Below, in pieces: positions 15,774 through 22,824 of a DNA stretch of 22,948 bases. The stretch lies in contig JBMYYR010000034.1 in the NCBI GenBank assembly GCA_049609625.1, forward strand, positions 1 to 22,948, written 5' to 3'. Source of the DNA: JBMYYR01 sp049609625. Its GTDB lineage: Bacteria; Bacteroidota; Bacteroidia; Flavobacteriales; CAJXXR01. Position numbers and translations under genes: made by a program. Each line of letters starts with the position of its first letter. The stretch's first letter is position 1. The notes beneath the pieces are model-generated. The model saw only the letters and a program-made list of their open reading frames with translations. It did no database searches and had not been told where the DNA came from.

Positions 15774-16091
15774 AGCAAATCTTAAGAAAACTGGCAGAAC
15801 TAATATTTCAGGAATTGATTATCCATCCAACTAGGCTGATTCAAATTTCAGACAACGAATTATGCATCAACCTTATAAGTTAAAAAAATCTTTTACAATC
15901 TGATTATCAATGCATTGAAACAAAACCTAAACACAAATTTACCTTATAGAAAATATACATTTCACACGATTGTTAGTATTGAAAAAAAACATGAATTTGC
16001 ACTACATTAATCATTAATTTTTATTGACGAAACTAAAAAAAAGATTAAATTTGCAAACTCAAATCTGTACAACAAGAGGATTATTAGCTCA
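15774..16091. other. Intergenic region upstream of prs
   Basis: These 318 bp are AT-rich and contain no gene that I can support. The right end holds the prs promoter. A second, weaker candidate lies upstream: TTG at 15970-15972 and TGAATTTG at 15992-15999, 19 bp apart with one mismatch in the -7 box. No terminator hairpin is evident after the binding-protein-like gene. Confidence 0.6.
16024..16053 (+). promoter_or_regulatory. prs-rplY promoter
   Basis: TTG at 16024-16026 and TAAATTTG at 16046-16053 are separated by 19 bp, a full match to the Bacteroidota promoter form. It predicts a leader of about 34 nt before the prs ATG. Confidence 0.75.
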
Positions 16092-17030
16092 ATGGAATCA
16101 AAGGTTCAAATCTACACAGGTCGCTTTACGCGCAAATTAGCCGAGGAAATAGCCGAAAAATACGGCACTAAATTAGGCGAAGTTAGTATTTCCAAATTTA
16201 GCGACGGTGAGTTTCAGCCCTCTTTTGAACAAACCGTACGTGGAGATTATGTGTTTATTATTCAATCGACACCACCACCATCAGACAATTTGATGGAAAT
16301 GCTGTTGATGATTGATGCCGCCAAACGTGCTTCAGCAAAACACATTATTGCCGTAATGCCCTATTTTGGTTTGGCTCGCCAAGACCGAAAAGACAAACCA
16401 CGTGTGCCGATTGGCGCCAAACTTGTTGCCAACATGATTCATGCCGCTGGCGCAACCCGAATTATGACCATGGATCTTCATGCTGATCAAATTCAAGGTT
16501 TCTTTGAAGTTCCTGTAGACCATCTTTATGCCTCCTCTGTATTTATAGATCATGTGAGAGCCATGAATTTGGATAATTTAGTGATTGCATCGCCCGATAT
16601 GGGAGGCTCAAAACGTGCCAAAACCTATGCAAAACACTTAGAATGCGAAATGGCAATTTGCTACAAACAACGCCTAAAAGCAAACGTAATAGACACCATG
16701 ACCGTTATTGGCGACGTTAAAGACCGTAACGTTATTTTGGTTGACGACATGGTAGACACCGCCGGAACGCTAACAAAAGCAGCAGAAATGATGCTCGATC
16801 AAGGCGCCAAATCCGTAAGAGCTGTTTGTACACATGCCGTACTTTCTGGAGAAGCCTATAATCGTATTCAAAATTCTAGACTTCAAGAACTGATTGTAAC
16901 CAACACCTTAGAGCTTGACCCTAAGGCAAATAAAGAAAAAATAACTCAACTTTCGATTGCTCCAATCTTTGCCGATGTTATTGGCAATGTGTTTGGGCAA
17001 AAGAGTATTAGCTCGTTTTTTATCAATTAA
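16092..17030 (+). CDS. prs: Ribose-phosphate pyrophosphokinase
   Basis: Prs makes phosphoribosyl pyrophosphate (PRPP) from ribose 5-phosphate and ATP, feeding purine, pyrimidine, histidine, tryptophan and NAD synthesis. The 312 residues show the N-terminal SKFSDGEFQPSFE motif near 34-46, the flexible catalytic loop motif PYFGLARQDRK at 90-100, MDLHADQIQGFF near 127-138, and the PRPP-binding VDDMVDTAGT at 217-226. It supplies the PRPP used by PyrR and the pyr pathway encoded at the left of the window. It precedes rplY by 17 bp, an order also found in other Bacteroidota. Confidence 0.97.
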   Translation: MESKVQIYTGRFTRKLAEEIAEKYGTKLGEVSISKFSDGEFQPSFEQTVRGDYVFIIQSTPPPSDNLMEMLLMIDAAKRASAKHIIAVMPYFGLARQDRKDKPRVPIGAKLVANMIHAAGATRIMTMDLHADQIQGFFEVPVDHLYASSVFIDHVRAMNLDNLVIASPDMGGSKRAKTYAKHLECEMAICYKQRLKANVIDTMTVIGDVKDRNVILVDDMVDTAGTLTKAAEMMLDQGAKSVRAVCTHAVLSGEAYNRIQNSRLQELIVTNTLELDPKANKEKITQLSIAPIFADVIGNVFGQKSISSFFIN

Positions 17031-17047
17031 CACAATAAATTATACCA

Positions 17048-17656
17048 ATGGAAACTGTAAAGTTAAGCGCCCAAGCGCGTGTAAATTTGGGGAAAAAAGA
17101 ATCTAAAGCCCTAAGAGCAGCAGGTAGCGTACCATGCGTTATCTATGGTGGAGAAAAAAACATCCACTTTTCGGCTCAAGACAATGATTTGAGAAACCTA
17201 GTTTACACTCCAAACGTGTATCGTGTAGAAGTCGAAATCGACGGAACAACACATACAGCAATTCTTAAAGACATTCAATTTCATCCCGTAACCGATAAAG
17301 TCATTCACATTGACTTTATGGAATTGGTTGCAGACAAAGAAATTACGTTAAACGTACCTATTCGCCTTGAAGGAAGTGCAAAAGGAGTAATGAATGGTGG
17401 TAAACTACGTAAAAACATGCGTCAGTTGACCGTTCGTGCCACTCCTGCGAATCTTCCAGACTCAATTACAATTGATGTAACAGAACTCGCTATCGGGAAC
17501 TCCACAAGAGTATCCGACCTTCAAGGTAACGATTTTGACATTCTAAATCCAAGCTCAGCCGTAATCGTTGCCGTTAAAATGGCTCGTGGTGCCGCTGCCG
17601 ACGAAGAAGAGGAAGGAGAAGCAGAAGCAAGCCCTGAAGCAGAAGCTGCAGAATAA
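17048..17656 (+). CDS. rplY: Ribosomal protein bL25 (CTC family)
   Basis: bL25 binds 5S rRNA in the large ribosomal subunit. The 202-residue protein is the long CTC form: an N-terminal L25 domain (about 3-92), with the conserved GSVPCVIYGG segment near 26-35 and HPVTDKVIHIDFMEL near 77-91, then the C-terminal beta domain (about 95-180) with IRLEGSAKGV and a final Glu/Ala-rich acidic tail (about 184-202). It follows prs in one operon and a strong terminator lies 20 bp after its stop. Confidence 0.96.
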   Translation: METVKLSAQARVNLGKKESKALRAAGSVPCVIYGGEKNIHFSAQDNDLRNLVYTPNVYRVEVEIDGTTHTAILKDIQFHPVTDKVIHIDFMELVADKEITLNVPIRLEGSAKGVMNGGKLRKNMRQLTVRATPANLPDSITIDVTELAIGNSTRVSDLQGNDFDILNPSSAVIVAVKMARGAAADEEEEGEAEASPEAEAAE

Positions 17657-17677
17657 GCTTAGCTACTTTTTAGAACT

Positions 17678-17717
17678 AAAAAAGGTCAGTAACTTTAATG
17701 TACTGGCCTTTTTTTTT
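17678..17717 (+). terminator. Intrinsic terminator of the prs-rplY operon
   Basis: GGTCAGTA (17684-17691) pairs with TACTGGCC (17701-17708), with one G-T pair and a 9-nt loop. An A-tract precedes it and a run of nine Ts follows. Confidence 0.85.
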
Positions 17718-17892
17718 GGTTCTAAAAAAAATAATACCCCTTGATACACCAGGGCTCATCAAACGAATCCTTAACACCTTTTCAAAAATAACTCGTTTTG
17801 TTAAAGAACATGGCCATTTCCAAAATTTGATTTTATCTGAGAAATCAGTCAGTAAACTCAGAGCTTCGATAGAAGATTCTTACCTTTACAGA

Positions 17893-18852
17893 ATGAAAAC
17901 TATAGCCTTTTGTTTAGTCGGTCTTGTAGGTTTAAGCTTCTGTTTTTCAGTTCGCCATATCGAGTTCCGAACACCCGAAACCTCAACTCAACTTGGCGAA
18001 AAGTTATTTTTTGACCCCATACTCTCTTTAGATCAGCGCATTTCTTGTGCATCTTGCCATAGACCCGAAGCTGCCTTTGCCGATACGCTTGCCCTTTCTT
18101 TAGGCGTGGGCAATAAAACAGGTTTAAGAAACGCGCCGTCGGTAATGAATATGGCAAGTCGGCCTTATTTTTTTTATGACGGACGAGCAGCCAGCTTGGA
18201 AGAACAAGCGCTTGGTCCAATCGAAAATCCAGTTGAAATGCATTTAGCTATCGATTCGGCTGTTCGGCGATTGAACAATTCGAGCGTCTATCTCAACTTA
18301 TTTCAGCTTATTTTTTCTGAACGCCCATCAAAAACAAATCTAACAAAAGCTTTGGCCGATTTTCAACGCCGTTTAGAGAGTGATGGCTCTGCTCCTCACG
18401 ATCGATGGATTAGAGACTCGACCTACGCTCATTTTTCTGAATCTCAACAGCGAGGACGCACACTCTTTTTGGAAAAAGGAAAGTGTTTTGATTGCCACTT
18501 TGGTCCGGATTTTACCGGCGATGAGTTTAGAAACATAGGTCTGTATGACGAAAAAACATACTTCGACAAAGGTCGGTTTGATGAAACCTTGGATTCGGCT
18601 GATTTGGGCCGATTTAAAGTCCCTGGATTAAGAAATGTAGCTCTTACTGCGCCTTTTATGCACGATGGTTCGCTGAAAACACTGGAAGATGTTGTGGCTT
18701 TTTATAGCAATCCGTATGCTTTTGTTGAAACTCCAATCAACATAGATACCTTGATACAGAAACCACTTCATCTATCTGAAAATGAACAAGTTGACTTAGT
18801 CAATTTTTTACATTCCCTAACGGATAAAACGACTTTTAAACGGCAATTCTAG
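17893..18852 (+). CDS. Dihaem cytochrome c peroxidase (MauG/CcpA family)
   Basis: The enzyme reduces hydrogen peroxide to water with electrons from a cytochrome, in the periplasm. The start at 17893 gives 319 residues beginning with a Sec signal (about 1-19). The frame stays open back to 17698, but those codons lie across the rplY terminator and would put 65 residues before the signal. Two haem motifs are present, CASCH at 52-56 and CFDCH at 198-202. LGEKLFFDPILSLD at 34-47, FYDGRAASLEEQ near 94-105, and PFMHDGSLKTLEDVV with Met256 are typical. TACCTTTA at 17881-17888 is a one-mismatch -7 box only 4 bp before the ATG, hinting at a leaderless mRNA. With msrA it points to oxidative stress in the envelope. 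Confidence 0.92.
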   Translation: MKTIAFCLVGLVGLSFCFSVRHIEFRTPETSTQLGEKLFFDPILSLDQRISCASCHRPEAAFADTLALSLGVGNKTGLRNAPSVMNMASRPYFFYDGRAASLEEQALGPIENPVEMHLAIDSAVRRLNNSSVYLNLFQLIFSERPSKTNLTKALADFQRRLESDGSAPHDRWIRDSTYAHFSESQQRGRTLFLEKGKCFDCHFGPDFTGDEFRNIGLYDEKTYFDKGRFDETLDSADLGRFKVPGLRNVALTAPFMHDGSLKTLEDVVAFYSNPYAFVETPINIDTLIQKPLHLSENEQVDLVNFLHSLTDKTTFKRQF

Positions 18853-18901
18853 TTCTATTGTTCTAGCCCTTTGCCTGTTGAGTGTCATCACACAGCAAAA
18901 T

Positions 18902-20551
18902 CTATTCTAAAAAGGCCTCTGGATCTTCAGCTACAAAATACCGAGGATCATCTACTTGATCTACAATAAGTTGATTGAATTTTGGAGAAGATTTTCTTAA
19001 TAACATCTTGCAATCCGTACTTAGGTGTGTTAGACTGATTGATTTTCCTGCTTCTTCATATTTTTCAACCAAACTGGAGATGGCTTCCAAAGCAGAATGA
19101 TCGCTAATTCTGGATTCTAAAAAGTCTATTTCAACTTGATTAGGATCAGATTTGATGTCAAATTTTTCTGAAAACGCTTGAATAGAACCAAAGAACAACG
19201 GCCCCCAAATTTCATAGCGTTTTGCTCCCTTGCTTGTTATCGATTTTCGGGCTCGAATTTTTGTTGCATTTTGCCAGCTAAACACTAAAGCTGAGACAAT
19301 GACACCAGCAATTACAGCAATGGCGAGGTCAAAAATCACCGTTAGGGTTGAGACCAAAATTAGGACAATCAGGTCGCTCAACGGAATTTTGCCAAACAAG
19401 CGGAATGAAGACCAGGCGAATGTGCCGATAACCACCATAAACATCACGCCCACTAAAGCGGCAATCGGGATTTGTTCAATATAAACGGAAGCAAACAAAA
19501 TAAACATCAATAACATGAGCGCAGCTACAATACCCGAAAGTCGGCCTCTTCCGCCACCTTTTATGTTGATAATCGACTGTCCAATCATGGCGCAACCGCC
19601 CATACCGCCAAACAAACCTGTCAGTATATTGGCCGAACCTTGAGCTAAACATTCTCGGTTTGAGTTTCCACGACTTTCGGTCAAATCATCAATTAAATTT
19701 AATGTCATCAAAGATTCTATCAGACCAATAGCAGCAAGAATCAAAGCGTAAGGAAAAATGAATTTTAAGGTTTCAAAATTGAGCGGAATCTTTGAGAAGG
19801 TTTCTAAAACGGGCATCGGGATACTGCCTTTCAGACCATCTCCACCGCCTTCGCTGATGAACGAACCTACGGTTGCAACATCCAGTTTGGCAAAAATAGC
19901 TAGGGCAGAAACCACCAAAATGGCGATCAAAGCAGAGGGAAGTTGTTTTAGGGCTTTTATTTTTGGTAAACCCCACATAATCAACATGGTTAGAGCAACC
20001 AAGCCGAGCATTAAATATAGTGGTTCGCCGCTGATGTAGGTTTTTACAACATCACCATTAGCATCGAGCATGCGCTGACCTGTTTCATCCAAAACAAAGC
20101 GTTTGAACATACCCAATTGAGAAAGAAAAATAACAATGGCCAAGCCATTCACAAAGCCCATCATAACAGGGTGTGGAATGAGCCGAACAAATTTTCCGAG
20201 CTTAAAAACGCCTGCCAACATCTGAATAATCCCCATCAATATGACGGTCAAAAACAAATAGTATAAACCTAAATTTTCATCAGGATGTCCCATGGCATTT
20301 CCTTCGCTAACTAAGCTAACCATAACAACTGCCAGGGCGCCAGTAGCCCCAGAAATCATACCTGGCCGACCGCCAAAAATAGAAGTAATTAGGCCAACCA
20401 TAAAGGCGGCATACAAGCCAACTAGCGGGTCTACGCCAGCCACAAAAGCAAAGGCAACAGCCTCGGGCACAAGCGCTAAGGCGACCGTGATTCCGGAAAG
20501 GATGTCGTTTCGCATATTGGCTTTTGTTTTCTGGATAAGTGAACTTAGCAT
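18902..20551 (-). CDS. SulP-family anion transporter with STAS domain
   Basis: This 549-residue inner-membrane protein belongs to the SulP/SLC26 family, which moves sulfate, bicarbonate or other anions. The N-terminal part (about 1-435) has many hydrophobic segments, starting with the family stretch DILSGITVALALVPEAVAF near 16-34 and a conserved NILTGLFGGMGGCAMIGQS segment near 310-328. The C-terminal cytoplasmic STAS domain occupies about 445-540. Whether it carries sulfate or, as in BicA-like members, bicarbonate cannot be told; no cys genes or carbonic anhydrase gene are adjacent. It is convergent with the cytochrome peroxidase gene across 49 bp. Confidence 0.92.
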   Translation of the reverse strand: MLSSLIQKTKANMRNDILSGITVALALVPEAVAFAFVAGVDPLVGLYAAFMVGLITSIFGGRPGMISGATGALAVVMVSLVSEGNAMGHPDENLGLYYLFLTVILMGIIQMLAGVFKLGKFVRLIPHPVMMGFVNGLAIVIFLSQLGMFKRFVLDETGQRMLDANGDVVKTYISGEPLYLMLGLVALTMLIMWGLPKIKALKQLPSALIAILVVSALAIFAKLDVATVGSFISEGGGDGLKGSIPMPVLETFSKIPLNFETLKFIFPYALILAAIGLIESLMTLNLIDDLTESRGNSNRECLAQGSANILTGLFGGMGGCAMIGQSIINIKGGGRGRLSGIVAALMLLMFILFASVYIEQIPIAALVGVMFMVVIGTFAWSSFRLFGKIPLSDLIVLILVSTLTVIFDLAIAVIAGVIVSALVFSWQNATKIRARKSITSKGAKRYEIWGPLFFGSIQAFSEKFDIKSDPNQVEIDFLESRISDHSALEAISSLVEKYEEAGKSISLTHLSTDCKMLLRKSSPKFNQLIVDQVDDPRYFVAEDPEAFLE

Positions 20552-20598
20552 GGTATTTAGTTTAGAATTTAAACCAACTGATAATCAGTGTTTTAAAT

Positions 20599-20627
20599 CA
20601 AATTTAGACTTACAATCGGCAAAGATA
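20599..20627 (-). promoter_or_regulatory. Two tandem -7 boxes upstream of the SulP gene
   Basis: On the minus strand TATCTTTG (20627-20620) and TAAATTTG (20606-20599) both match TAnnTTTG. Neither has a clear -33 TTG at the usual spacing. Either would give a 5' leader of about 40-65 nt. Confidence 0.45.
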
Positions 20628-20679
20628 AACGAATCCAGTTAGTATCATCAGATTCATCTGATTAAATCTAAAACCCTAA

Positions 20680-21468
20680 CTAGTCTTGCTCTTGTTGTTT
20701 TTCGCGTTGAATTTCTCTTGCCGAAGATAAAGCACTGGCAATGAGACCTGTAGGAATTGTTATGATACCTAAGCCGAGCATTAATATAACAAACGTGAAG
20801 ACACGTCCACCAAGCGTTATGGGATACACATCGCCGTAGCCAACGGTGGTTAGCGTGATGATAGACCACCAAAAGCTATGAAAAATAGATGCAAATGCTG
20901 CTGGCTGGGCTTCGTTTTCAAAGTAGTAGATTCCTGCTGAAGATAAGAATAAGAAGATGAAGGTTAGGATGAAAAACAGCGACAATTCGGGGCGAATCAT
21001 TTTTAGAGCCATAGCAAAACGCGAAAGTGCATCGCTGTATTTAGATATTTTTAAGGCGCTAATAATTCTAAAAATACGAAGTGCTCTTATTGCGCGAAGG
21101 TCAAATTGTTTGGCAAACAAAAAGGGCAGAATAGCTAGTAAATCTATAATACCAAAAAAACTAAATATATACTTTAGCTTATGTTCAGTGATGTAAATAC
21201 GGCCAAAATACTCGATAGTAAAAACAATGTAGCAGATCGTGTTTATCAGGTCCAAATACGATTTGCTCTGCGGCGAAAGATCTGGCAGTGTGCCGATGCA
21301 ATAGACCAGAATGGAAAGAAATATCAGTATTTGGATAGAAATATCAAACAAACGACCTTTTTTGGTATTGTTTTCTTCAATGATAGATCTTATTTTCTCT
21401 TTTGCTGAAACATTGAGCTTGCTAACAGCTTTTGACGACTTGTTGATAAATTTTTCAGATTTTTTCAT
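20680..21468 (-). CDS. Voltage-gated-type potassium channel
   Basis: The 262-residue protein is a six-helix potassium channel subunit of the inner membrane. A basic N-terminus (1-40) is followed by S1 (about 43-60), S2 (about 73-92), S3 (about 100-119), an S4 voltage-sensor helix with arginines at 125, 128, 131 and 134 (every third residue), S5 (about 162-182), a pore helix, the selectivity filter TVGYGD at 208-213, and S6 (about 222-248). The short charged tail has no RCK or cyclic-nucleotide domain. It is of KvAP/Kch type and probably tetrameric. It precedes the SulP gene by 128 bp, each with its own promoter candidate, so joint control is not evident. Confidence 0.93.
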   Translation of the reverse strand: MKKSEKFINKSSKAVSKLNVSAKEKIRSIIEENNTKKGRLFDISIQILIFLSILVYCIGTLPDLSPQSKSYLDLINTICYIVFTIEYFGRIYITEHKLKYIFSFFGIIDLLAILPFLFAKQFDLRAIRALRIFRIISALKISKYSDALSRFAMALKMIRPELSLFFILTFIFLFLSSAGIYYFENEAQPAAFASIFHSFWWSIITLTTVGYGDVYPITLGGRVFTFVILMLGLGIITIPTGLIASALSSAREIQREKQQEQD

Positions 21469-21506
21469 GGTAATTTACAAAAATTGTTGTGGCTTTTTTG
21501 AGAACG

Positions 21507-21514
21507 CAAAGGTA
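21507..21514 (-). promoter_or_regulatory. -7 box of the potassium channel gene
   Basis: TACCTTTG on the minus strand is an exact TAnnTTTG match, 38 bp before the ATG. The nearest upstream TTTG is only 12 bp away, too close for a standard -33 element. Confidence 0.5.
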
Positions 21515-21551
21515 CGGTTCATTCGTCAAATCTTAAATCTGTAAACCAATA

Positions 21552-21604
21552 TACTCTCTTTGGCTTTAGGTCGAACTATTTGGCTTGATTTTCGGTGTTT
21601 TACA
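21552..21604 (+). repeat. Degenerate direct repeat, copy A
   Basis: This copy aligns with 22061-22117. Both begin TACTCTC, share ACyATTTsGCTTGATTTTC (17 of 19 identical, 21575-21593 here) and end TTTACA. Most differences are transitions, so the pair is old. The copies flank the antitoxin gene. Confidence 0.6.
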
Positions 21605-21737
21605 GCTGGCAAGAAAAGCAAAAAGTCCAATTTGTAATTTTGATTTCACCATTTCTATGAAAGTGAGTTGATAACCCACTCCCTTTATTCTTAATAAAAA
21701 AAGATTCTTCCTTGAATTCAAAAAATAATTGAAACAT
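21600..21737 (-). CDS. Small ORF after the antitoxin, possibly a remnant
   Basis: The 45-codon frame starts 5 bp after the antitoxin stop, the place where a toxin gene would normally lie. The product is rich in Phe with two Cys near the end and shows no RelE/ParE or other toxin motif that I know. Its stop codon is inside repeat copy A, so the frame may have been cut there. A second small frame on the same strand (21652-21566, 28 residues) begins with a lipoprotein-like segment LFAFLASC. Neither has strong support as a gene. Confidence 0.22.
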   Translation of the reverse strand: MFQLFFEFKEESFFIKNKGSGLSTHFHRNGEIKITNWTFCFSCQL

Positions 21738-21742
21738 TTAGA

Positions 21743-21970
21743 TTAGGTCGTAATTAGTTTATCTAATTCTTCCAAAGAAATGAAATCTCCCTCTTTAGCA
21801 TTATTAATTCTTTCATCTAAAATAGCATCATGCCATTTAGGAACATCAATGGTAGTATCATTAGAAGCTACAATCTCTTTAATACTAGAAATAAGATTGC
21901 TATTACTAAGGTTTTCTTTGATGTAATTTAATACAATATCATCTTTCAATATGTTAGTTTTTGTCCCCAT
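21743..21970 (-). CDS. Putative addiction-module antitoxin (orphan)
   Basis: The 75-residue protein is acidic and helical. Its C-terminal part, with Pro44, Trp46 and the segment WHDAILDERINNAKEGDFIS, then EELDKL, resembles the small addiction-module component family (PF09720-like), in which a Trp/His-x-x-x-Leu-x-x-Arg helix is followed by a Gly and a Ser/Trp-x-Glu-Glu helix. Such proteins usually pair with a RelE/ParE-type toxin encoded just downstream; here only a 45-codon frame follows. The ATG at 21970 is chosen because the in-frame GTG at 21976 overlaps the -7 box TATATTTG (21983-21976 on this strand). The mRNA would be leaderless or nearly so. Flanking degenerate repeats suggest past transfer. 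Family assignment is tentative. Confidence 0.55.
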   Translation of the reverse strand: MGTKTNILKDDIVLNYIKENLSNSNLISSIKEIVASNDTTIDVPKWHDAILDERINNAKEGDFISLEELDKLITT

Positions 21971-21975
21971 AACCA

Positions 21976-21983
21976 CAAATATA
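21976..21983 (-). promoter_or_regulatory. -7 box of the antitoxin gene
   Basis: TATATTTG on the minus strand matches the consensus exactly and ends 5 bp before the ATG at 21970. A TTG at 22001-21999 is 15 bp upstream, somewhat short for a -33 element. Confidence 0.5.
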
Positions 21984-22060
21984 ACGATAAATAAAAATCA
22001 ATTAGCTTCAAAAAATCACTTTAATTTTTTAATCTTACTCTGTTTACGGAAGTCGTGTTG

Positions 22061-22117
22061 TACTCTCCTTTTTTGATTTTAAGCCAAACCATTTCGCTTG
22101 ATTTTCAATACTTTACA
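22061..22117 (+). repeat. Degenerate direct repeat, copy B
   Basis: This is the partner of 21552-21604 in the same orientation. The exact shared core GCTTGATTTTC is at 22096-22106 here and 21583-21593 in copy A. The spacing between copies is about 510 bp. Confidence 0.6.
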
Positions 22118-22394
22118 ATAAACAACCAAACTCTTACGAAATCAAATCAATTTGATTTAGAAAATGAATATCTTGTTTGAACAACAAACTGATTCGGTCT
22201 TATCTAAAATCTTAACTTCAATGTAATCAAGAACTTATTTTTGTTTTCTTTCTTTTCTCATGGTAGTTTCTCTATGTCATAATGTGGAGCCCGCTACTGA
22301 CCTCTATAAGATTAGATGATAGTAATCAAATCATAATCTCTTGTTTGTGTAATGTGTCGCCCACCACTCTTTAGAAAAAAAGCTCCCACCTCCG

Positions 22395-22425
22395 CTTATC
22401 TTTATTTATAATAAGTTAAAATAAG
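22395..22425. promoter_or_regulatory. Imperfect palindrome upstream of suf, candidate operator
   Basis: CTTATCTTTATTTAT (22395-22409) and ATAAGTTAAAATAAG (22411-22425) match as an inverted repeat at 12 of 15 positions about one central base. It ends 22 bp before the -7 box and covers the place where a -33 element would be, as a regulator site might. AT-richness raises the chance of coincidence. Confidence 0.35.
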
Positions 22426-22447
22426 GCCTCTACTTAGATTTTATTTG

Positions 22448-22455
22448 TACTTTTG
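22448..22455 (+). promoter_or_regulatory. -7 box of the suf operon
   Basis: TACTTTTG matches TAnnTTTG exactly, giving a leader of about 23 nt to the ATG at 22483. No -33 TTG is found at 17-21 bp upstream, so the promoter may need an activator. Confidence 0.55.
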
Positions 22456-22482
22456 TCGACTTATATTTTAGACCCAAAAAGC

Positions 22483-22812
22483 ATGATAACAATAGCAGAA
22501 CAAGCTCGCAAAAAGTTACTCAACCTGATGGAGGAAGAAGGCAAAAACCCTTCTAATTTCTATGTCAGAGTTGGTGTTACGAGTGGCGGTTGCTCAGGAC
22601 TTTCGTACAAACTCGATTTTGATAGCGAGCGCGAAGAGTCTGACCAATGTATTGAAGTAGACAATATTAGGCTCTTGGTCGACAAAAAATCCGTTTTGTA
22701 TTTGGCAGGCACCGAACTTAAGTTTTCGGGCGGATTGAACGGCACTGGTTTTGTTTTTGAAAATCCAAACGCCAGCCGAACTTGTGGCTGTGGCGAAAGT
22801 TTCTCTTTATAA
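22483..22812 (+). CDS. sufA: A-type iron-sulfur carrier (IscA/SufA family)
   Basis: The protein receives iron-sulfur clusters from the SufBCD scaffold and passes them to apo-proteins. The 109 residues from the ATG at 22483 match the usual family length. The three cluster-binding cysteines are Cys37 in SGGCSGLSY, and Cys101 and Cys103 in the C-terminal TCGCGESF. An upstream in-frame TTG at 22453 would lie within the -7 box and is rejected. The next gene, 12 bp downstream, is sufB, which supports a Suf rather than Isc setting; an erpA-like role remains possible. Confidence 0.93.
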   Translation: MITIAEQARKKLLNLMEEEGKNPSNFYVRVGVTSGGCSGLSYKLDFDSEREESDQCIEVDNIRLLVDKKSVLYLAGTELKFSGGLNGTGFVFENPNASRTCGCGESFSL

Positions 22813-22824
22813 TTTTAGTTAGAA

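Larger units (their letters stand above)
21984..22452. other. Gene-free stretch between antitoxin and suf genes
   Basis: No coding region is supported in these 470 bp. It contains repeat copy B (22061-22117), two partly similar 19-bp blocks (22280-22298 and 22350-22368, 15 of 19 identical), short frames with protein-like ends but no starts, and at the right end the palindrome and promoter of the suf genes. It looks like decayed sequence. Confidence 0.6.

Noticed and set aside
16074..16117. tRNA-like text across the prs start: a D-arm-like TTAGCTCAATGG followed by a T-arm-like GGTTCAAATC.
   Set aside because: The two pieces are too close to hold an anticodon arm, no acceptor stem closes them, and the second piece is explained by prs codons 4-7. 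Probably coincidence.
17698..17892. N-terminal extension of the cytochrome c peroxidase frame.
   Set aside because: It begins inside the rplY terminator, would place 65 residues before a clear signal peptide, and family length fits the start at 17893.
20647..20662. Short palindrome ATCAGAT/ATCTGAT between the channel and SulP genes.
   Set aside because: Only 7 bp with a 2-nt loop and no T-run on either side; too weak to call a terminator or operator.
22453..22482. Upstream TTG start for the A-type Fe-S carrier.
   Set aside because: The TTG is part of the -7 box TACTTTTG, and the ATG at 22483 gives the usual family length.
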